Positions 32,190 to 41,411 of a stretch of DNA of 64,000 bases are shown here, in pieces (positions within the stretch are counted from its first letter, which is position 1; the number at the start of each line of letters is the position of its first letter). Below the pieces are notes generated by a model. That model had not been told where the DNA came from. It saw only the letters and a program-made list of their open reading frames with translations, and did not search any database. The stretch spans positions 1 to 64,000 of the forward strand of contig JABHEG010000115.1 of the NCBI GenBank assembly GCA_018676675.1, read 5' to 3'. The position numbers and the translations under genes were made by a program. This DNA is from Lentisphaerota bacterium (GTDB lineage Bacteria > Verrucomicrobiota > Lentisphaeria > Oligosphaerales > JABHEG01).

Positions 32190-35100
32190 ATGAACACCCG
32201 CCTGCTCTCATGTTGCACCAGAGCTGCCGCAATCTGCGCCGGTATTCTGCTGCACGTCTGTCTGCAATCGCCCCGCCTTCAGGCCCAGGACGTCCCGGGC
32301 AATCTGGTGCGAAATGGCAGCTTCGCAGTTGACACGAACGGCGATGGTCACCCGGAAGGCTGGTCCACGGCCAAAGGGCTCACCGTGGAGCGGGAAGGTA
32401 ACCGTGCCTGGCTTCGCCTGGAGGGGAGCTACTCAGCGATCAGTCAGCGTGTGGACCTCAAGCCGGAGTGGGCCAAGCTCCGCCTGACCATGAGGATGCG
32501 AACCAGTGGGGTGCTGCTTGGCAAGGAAAGCTGGCAGAACGCCAGGCTGGCCATGTCTTTCCACGATGCGAAAGGGAAGCGTGTGGGAGAATGGCCAAAT
32601 GTGTTCAATGCGACCGGAACAACGGACTGGACGGACTGCGACCGCATCTACCGCATTCCCCGCAACGCCGCCTACGTGCAGCTTGGTCCGGCCAATTTCG
32701 GCAGCGCCGGACGCGCCGAGTTCGAGAACATCCGCATCGTCGTGGCCGGAGAGCGCGTCATGAACAGGTCGGACGCCGCGTTGCCCAAGGGAGTCAGAAC
32801 GCCATGGCTGATGAACAAAGCCTGGCGTCAAACATCCCCAAGCCGGGAAACGGTTTGCCTCAACGCTCTCTGGCGATTCCGACCAATTCTCACGGAGGAG
32901 GACCCCAGGAAACTCCCCAACAAAGGTGACTGTTGGGGCTGGTTCAAAGTGCCAGGAATCTGGCCGGAAAGCGCGAACATTGACGCGGAAGTCCCACAGC
33001 GCGTCACCGTCGCTCCCTTTCTTGAGGAAATCCTGGACTTTGCCAAAGTGGACCAAGCATGGTACCAGCGCGATGTGACCATTCCCGAATCCTGGACGGG
33101 AAGACGAATCCTCCTGGATTTCACCATGCTGCAGACACATGGTCGGGTTCTGGTGGATGGCGAAGACGCCGGGGAAGCGTGGTTCCCCGGCGGTTTGGTC
33201 GACTTGTCCGAACATATGCGCCCGGGGGAGAATCACGTCCTATCCATCTGTGTGACCGCTCGTCCGCTTGAGAAGGAATCTACTGTGTTCATGGCGCCCG
33301 ACCGGGCGTTCAAGAACAAAGCGAGTGTCGCGCTCAAAGGCATCACCGGCGATGTGTTTCTGGTCTCCGAGCCGCGCGAGAGTGCGATCACCGACATCCA
33401 CGTCATCACATCAACGCGGAAGCAGACGATCACGCTAGACGTTGGGCTGCGTGAGACCAAGCAGGCCCAGGTGGCGGTTGAGGGACGCATTCTGGCATCA
33501 GGACGCCTCGTTCGACGCCTCCCACGCCGGTCACTGACGGTCGCCGCCGGCCGCGTCTCCGGGGCCTACCCATGGAGGGACGCGAAGCATTGGGACACCG
33601 ACACCCCCGGCAATATGTATGAAGCAGTAGTGACCATCCTGGATCCGGGGTCCGGTCGCATTCTTGATGAATCCCTCCCTGTGCGTTTCGGCTTCCGCGA
33701 GTTCTGGATCCAGGGACGTGACTTCATGCTCAATGGCCGACCGATCCGCCTTCGGGCCCTCCACAATCGAACGATCAACAGCCCGGCCGACAAGGCTTGC
33801 CTCACGGGAGCTCTCAACACCTGTCGGCGCATGCAGGAGTACGGATTCAATTTCCTCATCACCGCCAATTACCACTTCCAACCCGGGTCTGTCGGCTACC
33901 TGGACGCCCTGTTCGAAGCCGCGGATCGCACGGGTATGCTCACTTCGTTCTCCCTGCCCCACTGCAAGGACTTCAACTGGAAACTCGACTCGGACGGGCA
34001 GCGAGAGCGTTACACGCAGCTGAGCCAATGGCTGATCCGCCGAGTTCAGAACCATCCAAGCGTCATTCTGTATGCGATGAACCACAACTCGACCGGGTAC
34101 TATGGAGACCAGAACCCCCTCCGGATCGACGGCGTCTACGACCCCGACGCAATCACCGACGCGCTCACCTACAAGGGTAGCAGCTATCGAGGCCGAACCC
34201 GTAAGCAAGCTCGCCTTGCGGCAGACATCACCAAAACCATCGATCCGACCCGCCCTGTCTACCACCACCAGTCAGGGAACCTCGGTGACATGCATACCGT
34301 CAACATCTACCTGAACTGGGCACCCCGTCAGGAGCGCTCCGACTGGCTCGAACACTGGGGAACGGAAGGAACTAAGCCACTGTTCTTCGTGGAATGGGGC
34401 TTACCCCACATCTCATCCTGGTCAAGCTACCGCGGCCCTCAGTTCATCTGGCGGTGTGAAGCCTTTCAGCAGCTATGGGATTCCGAATTCGCGGCGGCAA
34501 TCATCGGCGAGGACGCCTACGCGATGACAACCACGAAGAAGCGGGCAGTCGATATTGAGGAACGGCTCTGGGGCAGGAAGAAACCGTTTCACTGGGGTAG
34601 CCTGAACGCCGGCATCAAAGGAGTCGAGAGTACGCACTTGGCGATCAAGACGTGGTTCGCAGATGACAACTGGCGGGCTCACCGCACCTGGGGGATATCA
34701 GCAATGCTCCCGTGGGATCAGGGAGACCTGTGGCGCCGGACACGTCATACACCACGCAGACCAAACCCGTCCGCACTGGTCGATCTGCAGACGCCGGGAA
34801 TCGTCCCTGACACGCTCTTCGAAGGTGGGCAATACATCGATGATCCTGAAGTGGGAAGCCATGGACCGACATCCATCGGCCGGTCGTTCCTGCGCTGGAA
34901 CCAGCCACTGCTCGCCTACATCGGCGGAGGCCCCGGCCGCTTCACGAGCAAGGACCATGTCTTCGTCCCCGGAGATCGAGTTGAGAAGCAGCTTGTCATT
35001 GTGAACGACTCCCGGCGAGCGCGTGAGTGCCGCTACACCTGTTCGACGAAGCTGGAAGGCTGGGCCGATCGAGGAAAGGTCACAATCGCGCCAGGCGCCG

Positions 35101-37031
35101 TGGAGTTCGTCCCGATCCGGTTCCACATCAGCCGCGACGCCACATCTCAGGCACCGCACGTGATCGAAGCCACATTCGCTTTCGACGACGGTTCAAAGCA
35201 ACACGATACGTTCGAGTTCCGTCTGCTGGTCCCGAGCCCAACGAACGGCGTGCCCGGCCGAGTGGCTCTGTACGATCCCGTAGGCAAGACACAGCAGCTT
35301 CTCGAACGGCTGGGGGTGAAAGCAGAACACGTCGAGGCCAATGCCGATCTGGGCTCCTGTGATCTCCTCATCATCGGCCGGGAAGCCCTCTCGGGGGCAG
35401 CTCCCTGTCCTCCACTCGAGCGTGTGCGAGAAGGCATGGGTGTCATTGTGTTCGAGCAGACGGCACAGACGCTCGAACGACGTTTTGGGTTCCGGATGAA
35501 CCTGCACGGCATGCGCCGCGCCTTTGTTCGTTCTCCGGACCACCCCGCTCTGACCGGACTCTCGGATGCCCATCTGCGCAACTGGCGAGGCGCGGCGACT
35601 CTGACCGCCTCTCATCTTGACCTGCCACCCGTCGAAGAAGCAAACCCGAAGTGGGACTGGTGCGGATTCCGCAACACCCGCGTCTGGCGCTGCGGAAATG
35701 CCGGCAACGTGGCATCCGCCCTCATCGAGAAGCCACCCAAAGGCAACTGGACGCCTTTGATCGACTGCGGCTTTGACTTGCAGTATGCCCCGCTGCTGGA
35801 ATACCGAGAAGGGCAGGGACGGGTCATATTCTGTCAGCTGGACGTAACCGGAAGGACGCAGGCGGACCCAGTCGCAGACCGCATCTGTCTCGGCCTCGTT
35901 CATTATGCGTCCTCGCGACCCGCAACCCCAGCGAACGGGCCAGTGGCATACCTGGGCGACACGAGGGGACGACGGCTCCTGACCACACTTGGTGTATCCC
36001 TGGTCGAACAGCTGCCTCCCATCGGCTCCCGACCATGCCTGGTCGTTGGTCCCGGAGCGCTGGAGTTGCCTGACATCCGGAAACGCGTCACAGCTGGAGC
36101 GACCGCGATCGGTCTGGGCCTGGCTCACGCTGAAGTGACCGCTCTGGTAGGCGAATCCTGCAGCGCGGAGAAGATCGTTACTTACTCCGGATCCGCTCAG
36201 AATCTCGACCATCCCCTGCTGACCGGAGTCTCGAATGCCGAACTGCATTGGCGGACACAGCTGGAAACCACAGCCCTGACCGGTGAGTTCGAGGTCGGGA
36301 CGCCGGTCCTGCGTATCATTCCCGTTGGCGCCGGCCGAGTTGTGCTGTGCCAAGTGGCCCCATGGATGCTCGATGCTGAGGCGAAGCCCTACACGCGCAC
36401 CACGTACCGACGCACGGTCTTCCTCATCTCCCGGCTGCTTGCCAACGCGGGAGCACAGTTCAGTACGCCACTCTTGGACAACCTGCGGACGCCTCAGACG
36501 CCCCACAGGCAGACACTCCAGGGGCGCTGGACGGGGCATGTTGACCGTGAGAACGCCGGACGAAAGGAAGGGTGGTGGAAGCCGGGCTTCGACGACTCAA
36601 CCTGGAAGCCGATCCGCGTTCCCGGCCCGCCGTTCGATGAGCAATGGCCCGACTTGGGAGACTACAATGGACATTTCTGGTATCGTGTCCGCTTCGCGAC
36701 ACCGAAGCGTGCCCAAGCGACCAACCTCAAGCTCCGTCTCGGCCCGGTCGATGATGAATCTTGGGTCTGGCTCAATGGCCATTTCCTGGGCGAAGTCACC
36801 AAGAAGACGAACCCGGAGGACTACTGGTCATTCCCCCGCGTGTTCAGCATGACTCCGGGCCTGTTGAGGGCAGAGGGAGAGAATGTCCTGGTCGTGCGCG
36901 TCAACGACACCTACAAGACCGGAGGTCTGGTCGGCGAGCCCCGCTTCGAGCGGCCGGGACCATGGCTGGAGAGTTTCTATCTACAGGTGCCGGAGGCCGA
37001 GGACGATCCGTATCGCTACTATCGCTGGTAG
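32190..37031 (+). CDS. Exported GH2-like multidomain protein with degenerate acid/base site
   Basis: A 1613-residue exported protein with a signal peptide ending near LQAQ (residues 1-32) and AGGAGAGG before the ATG. In order it shows a carbohydrate-binding-like domain (NLVRNGSFAVDTNGDG), a GH2 sugar-binding domain (about 215-400), an Ig-like domain, and a GH2 barrel (about 510-830) with FMLNGRPIRLR and NHPSVILYAM. At the acid/base position the usual NE is HN (Asn633). The likely nucleophile Glu735 in FFVEWG is kept. Residues about 1025-1440 are a duplicated module of about 210 residues (DHPALTGLSDAHL near 1117, DHPLLTGVSNAEL near 1340). A C-terminal jelly-roll follows (WVWLNGHFLGE). Function: polysaccharide binding, or an atypical glycosidase. 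Confidence 0.72.
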   Translation: MNTRLLSCCTRAAAICAGILLHVCLQSPRLQAQDVPGNLVRNGSFAVDTNGDGHPEGWSTAKGLTVEREGNRAWLRLEGSYSAISQRVDLKPEWAKLRLTMRMRTSGVLLGKESWQNARLAMSFHDAKGKRVGEWPNVFNATGTTDWTDCDRIYRIPRNAAYVQLGPANFGSAGRAEFENIRIVVAGERVMNRSDAALPKGVRTPWLMNKAWRQTSPSRETVCLNALWRFRPILTEEDPRKLPNKGDCWGWFKVPGIWPESANIDAEVPQRVTVAPFLEEILDFAKVDQAWYQRDVTIPESWTGRRILLDFTMLQTHGRVLVDGEDAGEAWFPGGLVDLSEHMRPGENHVLSICVTARPLEKESTVFMAPDRAFKNKASVALKGITGDVFLVSEPRESAITDIHVITSTRKQTITLDVGLRETKQAQVAVEGRILASGRLVRRLPRRSLTVAAGRVSGAYPWRDAKHWDTDTPGNMYEAVVTILDPGSGRILDESLPVRFGFREFWIQGRDFMLNGRPIRLRALHNRTINSPADKACLTGALNTCRRMQEYGFNFLITANYHFQPGSVGYLDALFEAADRTGMLTSFSLPHCKDFNWKLDSDGQRERYTQLSQWLIRRVQNHPSVILYAMNHNSTGYYGDQNPLRIDGVYDPDAITDALTYKGSSYRGRTRKQARLAADITKTIDPTRPVYHHQSGNLGDMHTVNIYLNWAPRQERSDWLEHWGTEGTKPLFFVEWGLPHISSWSSYRGPQFIWRCEAFQQLWDSEFAAAIIGEDAYAMTTTKKRAVDIEERLWGRKKPFHWGSLNAGIKGVESTHLAIKTWFADDNWRAHRTWGISAMLPWDQGDLWRRTRHTPRRPNPSALVDLQTPGIVPDTLFEGGQYIDDPEVGSHGPTSIGRSFLRWNQPLLAYIGGGPGRFTSKDHVFVPGDRVEKQLVIVNDSRRARECRYTCSTKLEGWADRGKVTIAPGAVEFVPIRFHISRDATSQAPHVIEATFAFDDGSKQHDTFEFRLLVPSPTNGVPGRVALYDPVGKTQQLLERLGVKAEHVEANADLGSCDLLIIGREALSGAAPCPPLERVREGMGVIVFEQTAQTLERRFGFRMNLHGMRRAFVRSPDHPALTGLSDAHLRNWRGAATLTASHLDLPPVEEANPKWDWCGFRNTRVWRCGNAGNVASALIEKPPKGNWTPLIDCGFDLQYAPLLEYREGQGRVIFCQLDVTGRTQADPVADRICLGLVHYASSRPATPANGPVAYLGDTRGRRLLTTLGVSLVEQLPPIGSRPCLVVGPGALELPDIRKRVTAGATAIGLGLAHAEVTALVGESCSAEKIVTYSGSAQNLDHPLLTGVSNAELHWRTQLETTALTGEFEVGTPVLRIIPVGAGRVVLCQVAPWMLDAEAKPYTRTTYRRTVFLISRLLANAGAQFSTPLLDNLRTPQTPHRQTLQGRWTGHVDRENAGRKEGWWKPGFDDSTWKPIRVPGPPFDEQWPDLGDYNGHFWYRVRFATPKRAQATNLKLRLGPVDDESWVWLNGHFLGEVTKKTNPEDYWSFPRVFSMTPGLLRAEGENVLVVRVNDTYKTGGLVGEPRFERPGPWLESFYLQVPEAEDDPYRYYRW

Positions 37032-37071
37032 AGGACGCCCGGGATGGTGGGTGCGCCCAGCGGGCACGGCT

Positions 37072-37806
37072 TTAACAGGACTTCGTGGTGGTGGAGCCAC
37101 GCCGCAGGCGCTCAAGTCGACGGCGCCAGACACGCTGCTTGAGGAAACGACGGTAGATTCTCTGTTTAAGGAATCGCCCAACACGCAGATGCCAGGGAAT
37201 CTCCGTCAGGAGGCGTTCTTCCTCTGCGGTCAGCGATCCCGGGCAGCACGATTCCTGCATCTTCACCACGGCAAACAGGTCCGCCCGCCGACACAGCTTG
37301 AACACCGCTCGACGCAAAAAGGAAAGGCGTCCGTTGCAGGATAGCGACAGCCCGAAGTCTATGAGTACGGGGCGCCCATCGTCTGCCCACAGGACGTTCC
37401 TGCGGCGCATATCACCGTGGCTGATCCCGCGCTGATGGATCGTCTGAAGGAGCCCCTTCAGTTCCTCGAAGAACGCCACAGGCGGCAGGGCTGTCACATC
37501 GCTGTCTCGTCCGTCCGGCACGTACCCGTGCCCGGCGACGAACTCCATGAGAAGGGTGTCTCGGTCCGGCATGTCATACAAGCGAGGCACGTGGGGCAGA
37601 TCCTGTAGCAGAGAGAGGACATCATTCTCATGGCGCAGGTTTCTACGTCCAAACAGCAGGCGTACGAAGAGCGGTTTCGTGCGGTAGGTCTTTACGAGGA
37701 CATCCCGCCCTTCACAGGTAGCTCGGTAGACGTCCGGCTGAGCAGGAGAGTTCCCAGCGTGTATCAAGGCGATGTTCTGGAATGGTTTGGGTAGCAGCGG
37801 ATTCAC
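37072..37806 (-). CDS. WaaP/RIO-like small protein kinase-fold enzyme
   Basis: A 244-residue kinase of the lipopolysaccharide (Kdo/WaaP) and RIO-like group. A VLVKTY strand holds the ATP-contact Lys. A catalytic loop ISHGDMRRRNVL provides Asp and Asn, and LIDFGLSL provides the metal-binding DFG. The C-terminus is very basic (RRRLERLRRG), which may target membrane phospholipid or lipid A. The GTG at 37806 (VNPLLPKPFQNIAL) is chosen because the open frame further upstream, up to 38052, is not kinase-like and enters the divergent promoter region. Its ribosome binding site is weak, so the start is uncertain. Target: lipid A core sugar or protein. Divergent from the ABC-F gene. Confidence 0.65.
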   Translation of the reverse strand: MNPLLPKPFQNIALIHAGNSPAQPDVYRATCEGRDVLVKTYRTKPLFVRLLFGRRNLRHENDVLSLLQDLPHVPRLYDMPDRDTLLMEFVAGHGYVPDGRDSDVTALPPVAFFEELKGLLQTIHQRGISHGDMRRRNVLWADDGRPVLIDFGLSLSCNGRLSFLRRAVFKLCRRADLFAVVKMQESCCPGSLTAEEERLLTEIPWHLRVGRFLKQRIYRRFLKQRVWRRRLERLRRGSTTTKSC

Positions 37807-38128
37807 GGTTCCATGCCAATATGTCAATGCCGAGGGCGCCCATGGCGAGCCCAAGCGCCCGGGCGCTCGCCAAACGACGTGAAGGTGGCTAAAATACCCA
37901 TGCTTTTCTGCTTTGCCCAGTGTCCGCCTTCGGCACGGCCGGCTCGGATGGTCGAATGCCGCCCCTGCGCCCCGCACTGCAGAGCATCCTGTGACGGAAT
38001 GCCAACGTCTGGTTTTTCCCGCCTTGAATGAACGCAACTCCGCCCCACTCATCGTTGGTCGTCTTCCGCGAGATGCCCGAAGAGGAGGGGGCCGGGGGGT
38101 GTGTTCAGGAAGGTGCGACGGAGCGTCA
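37807..38128. other. Divergent intergenic region with nested palindromes
   Basis: About 322 bases between the kinase (minus) and ABC-F (plus) genes. It holds a perfect 14-base palindrome, AGCGCCCGGGCGCT at 37854-37867. This overlaps a second stem of GGCGAGC (37844-37850) with GCTCGCC (37865-37871), so two exclusive structures are possible. Weak frames cross the region on both strands, but none has a recognisable motif. Confidence 0.4.
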
Positions 38129-40087
38129 ATGATTCAGTTCAATTCAGTGTGTAAAGCATTCGGTACGCAGCAGGTACTCGAGGACGTAACGGTCACCGTG
38201 CACCCCGGGGAACGGGTCGGTATCGTCGGGCCGAATGGCGCAGGCAAGAGTACGCTCTTCGACCTGATCACGGACACCAGCTCCCCGGACAAGGGCAGCG
38301 TCCTGGTCCCCGGCGAACTGCGCCTCGGATATGTCCGGCAGCAACTCAATCCTCACCAGGAAGGGCGCTTCCTGCTAACCTACGTGACGGACGCTGTTCC
38401 CGAACTGCGTCGGATCCACGAGCAGATCCGTACCCTCGAGACCTCCCTGGCTGAAACCACCGGTGAAGACCACGACCGCCAGCTGAAGCGGCTGGGCGAC
38501 CTCCAGACAGAGTTCGAGCACCAGGGCGGGTACCAGGTTGAGACGCGGGCGAAGGTAGCCTTGGGTGGGCTCGGATTCTCTACTGAGGACTTCGCGCGTC
38601 CATTTAACGCGTTCAGCGGGGGGTGGCAGATGCGCGCGGAGCTTGCCCGAACGCTCGTCGGGGAACCAGATGTGCTGTTACTCGACGAGCCGACGAACTA
38701 TCTCGACGTCCCCGCGGTGGAATGGTTGCGCGGATTCCTGGGCGCATTTCCCGGCACACTCCTGCTGATCTCCCATGACCGCTACCTGCTCAACACGTTG
38801 ACCCGGGTAACGATCGAGGTAGTAGCCACTCAGGTGACACGCTACAGCGGCCCCTACAACTGGTACATGGAACAACGTGAGCAGCGTTACCTTCAGCAGC
38901 TTTCGGCGGCAAAGAACCAGAACCGGAAGCGGGAGCAAGTGGAGCGCTTTGTTGAGCGATTTCGATCCAAGAACACCAAGGCCTCCCAGGTTCAGAGCCG
39001 AGTGAAGATGCTCGAGAAAATGGAGGTGGTGACCCCGGTTCAGCTCCGCATGAAGCCCCCACGCATCACCCTTCCTCCGCCCCCGCACTCAGGAGTCGAA
39101 GTGGCTCGCCTGGACGACGTCGGCTTCGCCTACAGTCCGGGGAAGTGGATCTTGCGCAATATCGACGTCCGGATCGAGCGGGGAGAGAAGGCCGCCATTG
39201 TCGGCCTCAACGGGATGGGCAAAACCACACTCCTGCGCATTCTCGCCGGCGCCTTGGCGCCAGTTGAGGGTAAACGCGTGCTCGGACACCACGTAAACGT
39301 GGGCTACCTGTCCCAGGATTTCACCGACGTGATGGACCCGAACGCAACGGTCTTCGAGACAGCCCGACGGGCCACAGCAGAACGATCAGACGGAGAGATC
39401 CGGGACCTGTTGGGTGCGTTCAGATTCTCGGGAGATGCCGTCACCAAGACCGTCCAGGTTCTCAGTGGAGGGGAGAAAGTTCGCCTGGCGCTCTCTCGTT
39501 TGCTCCTCCAGCCCTGCAACCTTCTGCTTCTCGACGAGCCAACCACTCACTTGGACGTTGAGTCACGTGAGTCCCTCGAACTGGCCTTGCGCGACCACGC
39601 CGGAACGCTTTGCCTGGTCAGTCACGACATCGAGTTTGTGCGTCACTTAGCCCAGAAAATCATCGCCATTACGCCGAGCGGCATCAAACTCTACCACGGC
39701 GGTTACGATTATTACCGGGAGAAGCTGGCTGCCGAAACGGCCGCCCAGACGTCCCTGGCCGTCGAAACACCGGCAACAACGGGTGACGAGCGCAAGGCAC
39801 GCAAACGGGAGCAGGCACGACTTAGGCAGGAGTTTTTCAAGGAACGCCAGCCGCTGGAGAAGCGGGTTGAGAAGTGTGAGGCAGAAGTGGAAGATCTCGA
39901 AGCGGAGCAAGCTGAGCTCGTCGGCGCCCTTGAGAAGGGCGACACCCCGGACATGGGAGCGCTCAGCCAACGCTTGGGGCGGATTCAACAGGACCTCAGC
40001 CAGGCGACATCAGCCTGGGAAGAAGCAGCCCTTGAGCTCGAAGCCCTGACTGAGGCCTACCAGCAGCGGCTGGGCACGGACGCGTGA
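38129..40087 (+). CDS. ABC-F family ATPase
   Basis: A 652-residue soluble ABC-F protein with two nucleotide-binding domains and no membrane segment. The first Walker A is GPNGAGKST (residues 34-42) and the second is GLNGMGKTT (359-367). The signatures are FSGGWQMR and LSGGEKVRLA, with Walker B LLLDEPTNYLD and LLLDEPTTHLD. A charged P-site-interaction linker lies between them, and a coiled coil forms the last 100 residues (EKRVEKCEAEVEDLEAEQAE). ABC-F members act on the ribosome (EttA, Uup, antibiotic-resistance types). The coiled C-terminus resembles Uup or YheS more than EttA. The ATG at 38129 is preferred over a 72-residue upstream extension because GGAG precedes it and homology begins there. 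Confidence 0.88.
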   Translation: MIQFNSVCKAFGTQQVLEDVTVTVHPGERVGIVGPNGAGKSTLFDLITDTSSPDKGSVLVPGELRLGYVRQQLNPHQEGRFLLTYVTDAVPELRRIHEQIRTLETSLAETTGEDHDRQLKRLGDLQTEFEHQGGYQVETRAKVALGGLGFSTEDFARPFNAFSGGWQMRAELARTLVGEPDVLLLDEPTNYLDVPAVEWLRGFLGAFPGTLLLISHDRYLLNTLTRVTIEVVATQVTRYSGPYNWYMEQREQRYLQQLSAAKNQNRKREQVERFVERFRSKNTKASQVQSRVKMLEKMEVVTPVQLRMKPPRITLPPPPHSGVEVARLDDVGFAYSPGKWILRNIDVRIERGEKAAIVGLNGMGKTTLLRILAGALAPVEGKRVLGHHVNVGYLSQDFTDVMDPNATVFETARRATAERSDGEIRDLLGAFRFSGDAVTKTVQVLSGGEKVRLALSRLLLQPCNLLLLDEPTTHLDVESRESLELALRDHAGTLCLVSHDIEFVRHLAQKIIAITPSGIKLYHGGYDYYREKLAAETAAQTSLAVETPATTGDERKARKREQARLRQEFFKERQPLEKRVEKCEAEVEDLEAEQAELVGALEKGDTPDMGALSQRLGRIQQDLSQATSAWEEAALELEALTEAYQQRLGTDA

Positions 40088-40115
40088 CAGATCCTGGCGA
40101 ACGCCTCAAGTCACG

Positions 40116-41099
40116 TCACGGCAAGTCTGCCTGGGACGGAACACGGCCGCCAAGTTCCCTCGCGAAGCTCTGGTCCCACGCTTCCGAGTAGTCCCTCGCC
40201 GCGGGACAGGGATGCCCGCCAACACCATAGACGTCTTTGCGCTGAGACACCGTTTCAAGCGGAACAAACTCACAGTCAACTCGATCGCTGTGAACCGTGT
40301 AGAGCAGGAAGCCGAGGCTTGCATCCCCGTCAGGCCAGCGATCCCCCCACTGACCAAATGCCGTCGCGGGAGCGTAGTCAAAGCGAATTCCCTCGGCCAT
40401 CACGGTTCTACGGCAGTGGATGTGTCCGCTGATGACGATCGTGGCGTTGGTACGCTTGAAGAGGTCCAGCAACCGATCCCGTCCGGGCTGGTCTGTCCCG
40501 AAGTACCAGTTCCGGTAATTCACCGGATCAGTGATGTCCCAGTTGGGCTCGTCAGGGCTCTCCGCAAAGAGCGCGTTGTGCATAATCCAGACATGCTGGT
40601 CGGCTGGTGCACGTCGAGCTTGCAGTTCAGCCCACTCCCAGAACTGCTCCTCCTCCGGCAGACCGGAGTTGATCATCACGTCTGCAACGCCTGAGAAACG
40701 GACGTTCCTGTGGTCAACACTCCACCAGAGAGGGCCGAACACCTGCGAAAAGTGCTGCAGCTGTCCACTGGTCACGTTGAGCTCAATATCCGAGCATTGA
40801 TTGTCGTTGCGCCGATGGCACCCTTCCACTGCCGTGTGCTTGTTCCCCGTGTCCATGTTTCCGGGGACGGGGTAGTAGGGACAACCCAGGTCATCGAGCT
40901 CAGATCGCATCTCCTCCAACTCAAAGCGATGGACGTTCCCGTCGCGCGTAATGTCCCCTCCAACCAGCACAAGCTCAGGCCCGATGGCCTGGATCTGTGC
41001 CTTGGCGGTGTGCCAGTTCTCCATCAGAGCAGGCAAATACCTGAAAGACTTGGGCGAACCGGGCTGCATGTCACCAACGTGGACGAATTGCCAACTCAT
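40116..41099 (-). CDS. Calcineurin-like metallophosphoesterase
   Basis: A 327-residue cytosolic phosphoesterase of the CpdA/3',5'-cAMP phosphodiesterase-like type. Metal-ligand motifs seen in order are HVGDMQ, LVGGDITRDG, VPGNMD (usual GNHD, so His replaced by Met), IMHNA and SGHIHCRR. The changed GNHD motif may alter the catalytic general acid. The first motif has GD in place of DxH. The gene is convergent with the ABC-F gene and divergent from the GH27 gene. The substrate is unknown. Confidence 0.7.
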   Translation of the reverse strand: MSWQFVHVGDMQPGSPKSFRYLPALMENWHTAKAQIQAIGPELVLVGGDITRDGNVHRFELEEMRSELDDLGCPYYPVPGNMDTGNKHTAVEGCHRRNDNQCSDIELNVTSGQLQHFSQVFGPLWWSVDHRNVRFSGVADVMINSGLPEEEQFWEWAELQARRAPADQHVWIMHNALFAESPDEPNWDITDPVNYRNWYFGTDQPGRDRLLDLFKRTNATIVISGHIHCRRTVMAEGIRFDYAPATAFGQWGDRWPDGDASLGFLLYTVHSDRVDCEFVPLETVSQRKDVYGVGGHPCPAARDYSEAWDQSFARELGGRVPSQADLP

Positions 41100-41411
41100 T
41101 GTGCCGTTCCTCGTGTTGCCGATCGGTCGTAGCCGGGTCGAGAGGGGGGCCGCCGCTCTTACTGCCCAACCGGCTCGGGGCCGGCGGAGACGGGTTGAGT
41201 TCAGCCCGTGCCCTCAGGCCTTTCCCGACTCGATCCAGCTGGCTTCTGAAGCAGAAGGCCTGTCGATAGCATCTTTGTTCGGCGCGTTTGCCGTGTCACC
41301 CGCTGCCCTGTAAACTTCCCTTGCTCAGAAAGCGGAGCTGGATCAACTGGGAGAACTACGGCCTCCGCAACCGGCGGAGAACTCCCTCACTATACACAGG
41401 AGACGCAGACG
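41100..41411. other. Divergent intergenic region with cruciform in the GH27 leader
   Basis: About 312 bases. Near the plus-strand gene CTCCGC (41363-41368) pairs with GCGGAG (41374-41379) over a five-base loop. It is nested between GGGAG (41349-41353) and CTCCC (41382-41386). A second small hairpin, CCGGC-TCGGG-GCCGG, lies near 41172-41186. AGGAGA sits about eight bases before the GH27 start. No gene is seen. Confidence 0.4.

Noticed and set aside
37807-38052. N-terminal extension of the kinase to 38052
   Set aside because: The extra residues do not resemble a kinase N-terminus and the DNA is the divergent promoter region with palindromes.
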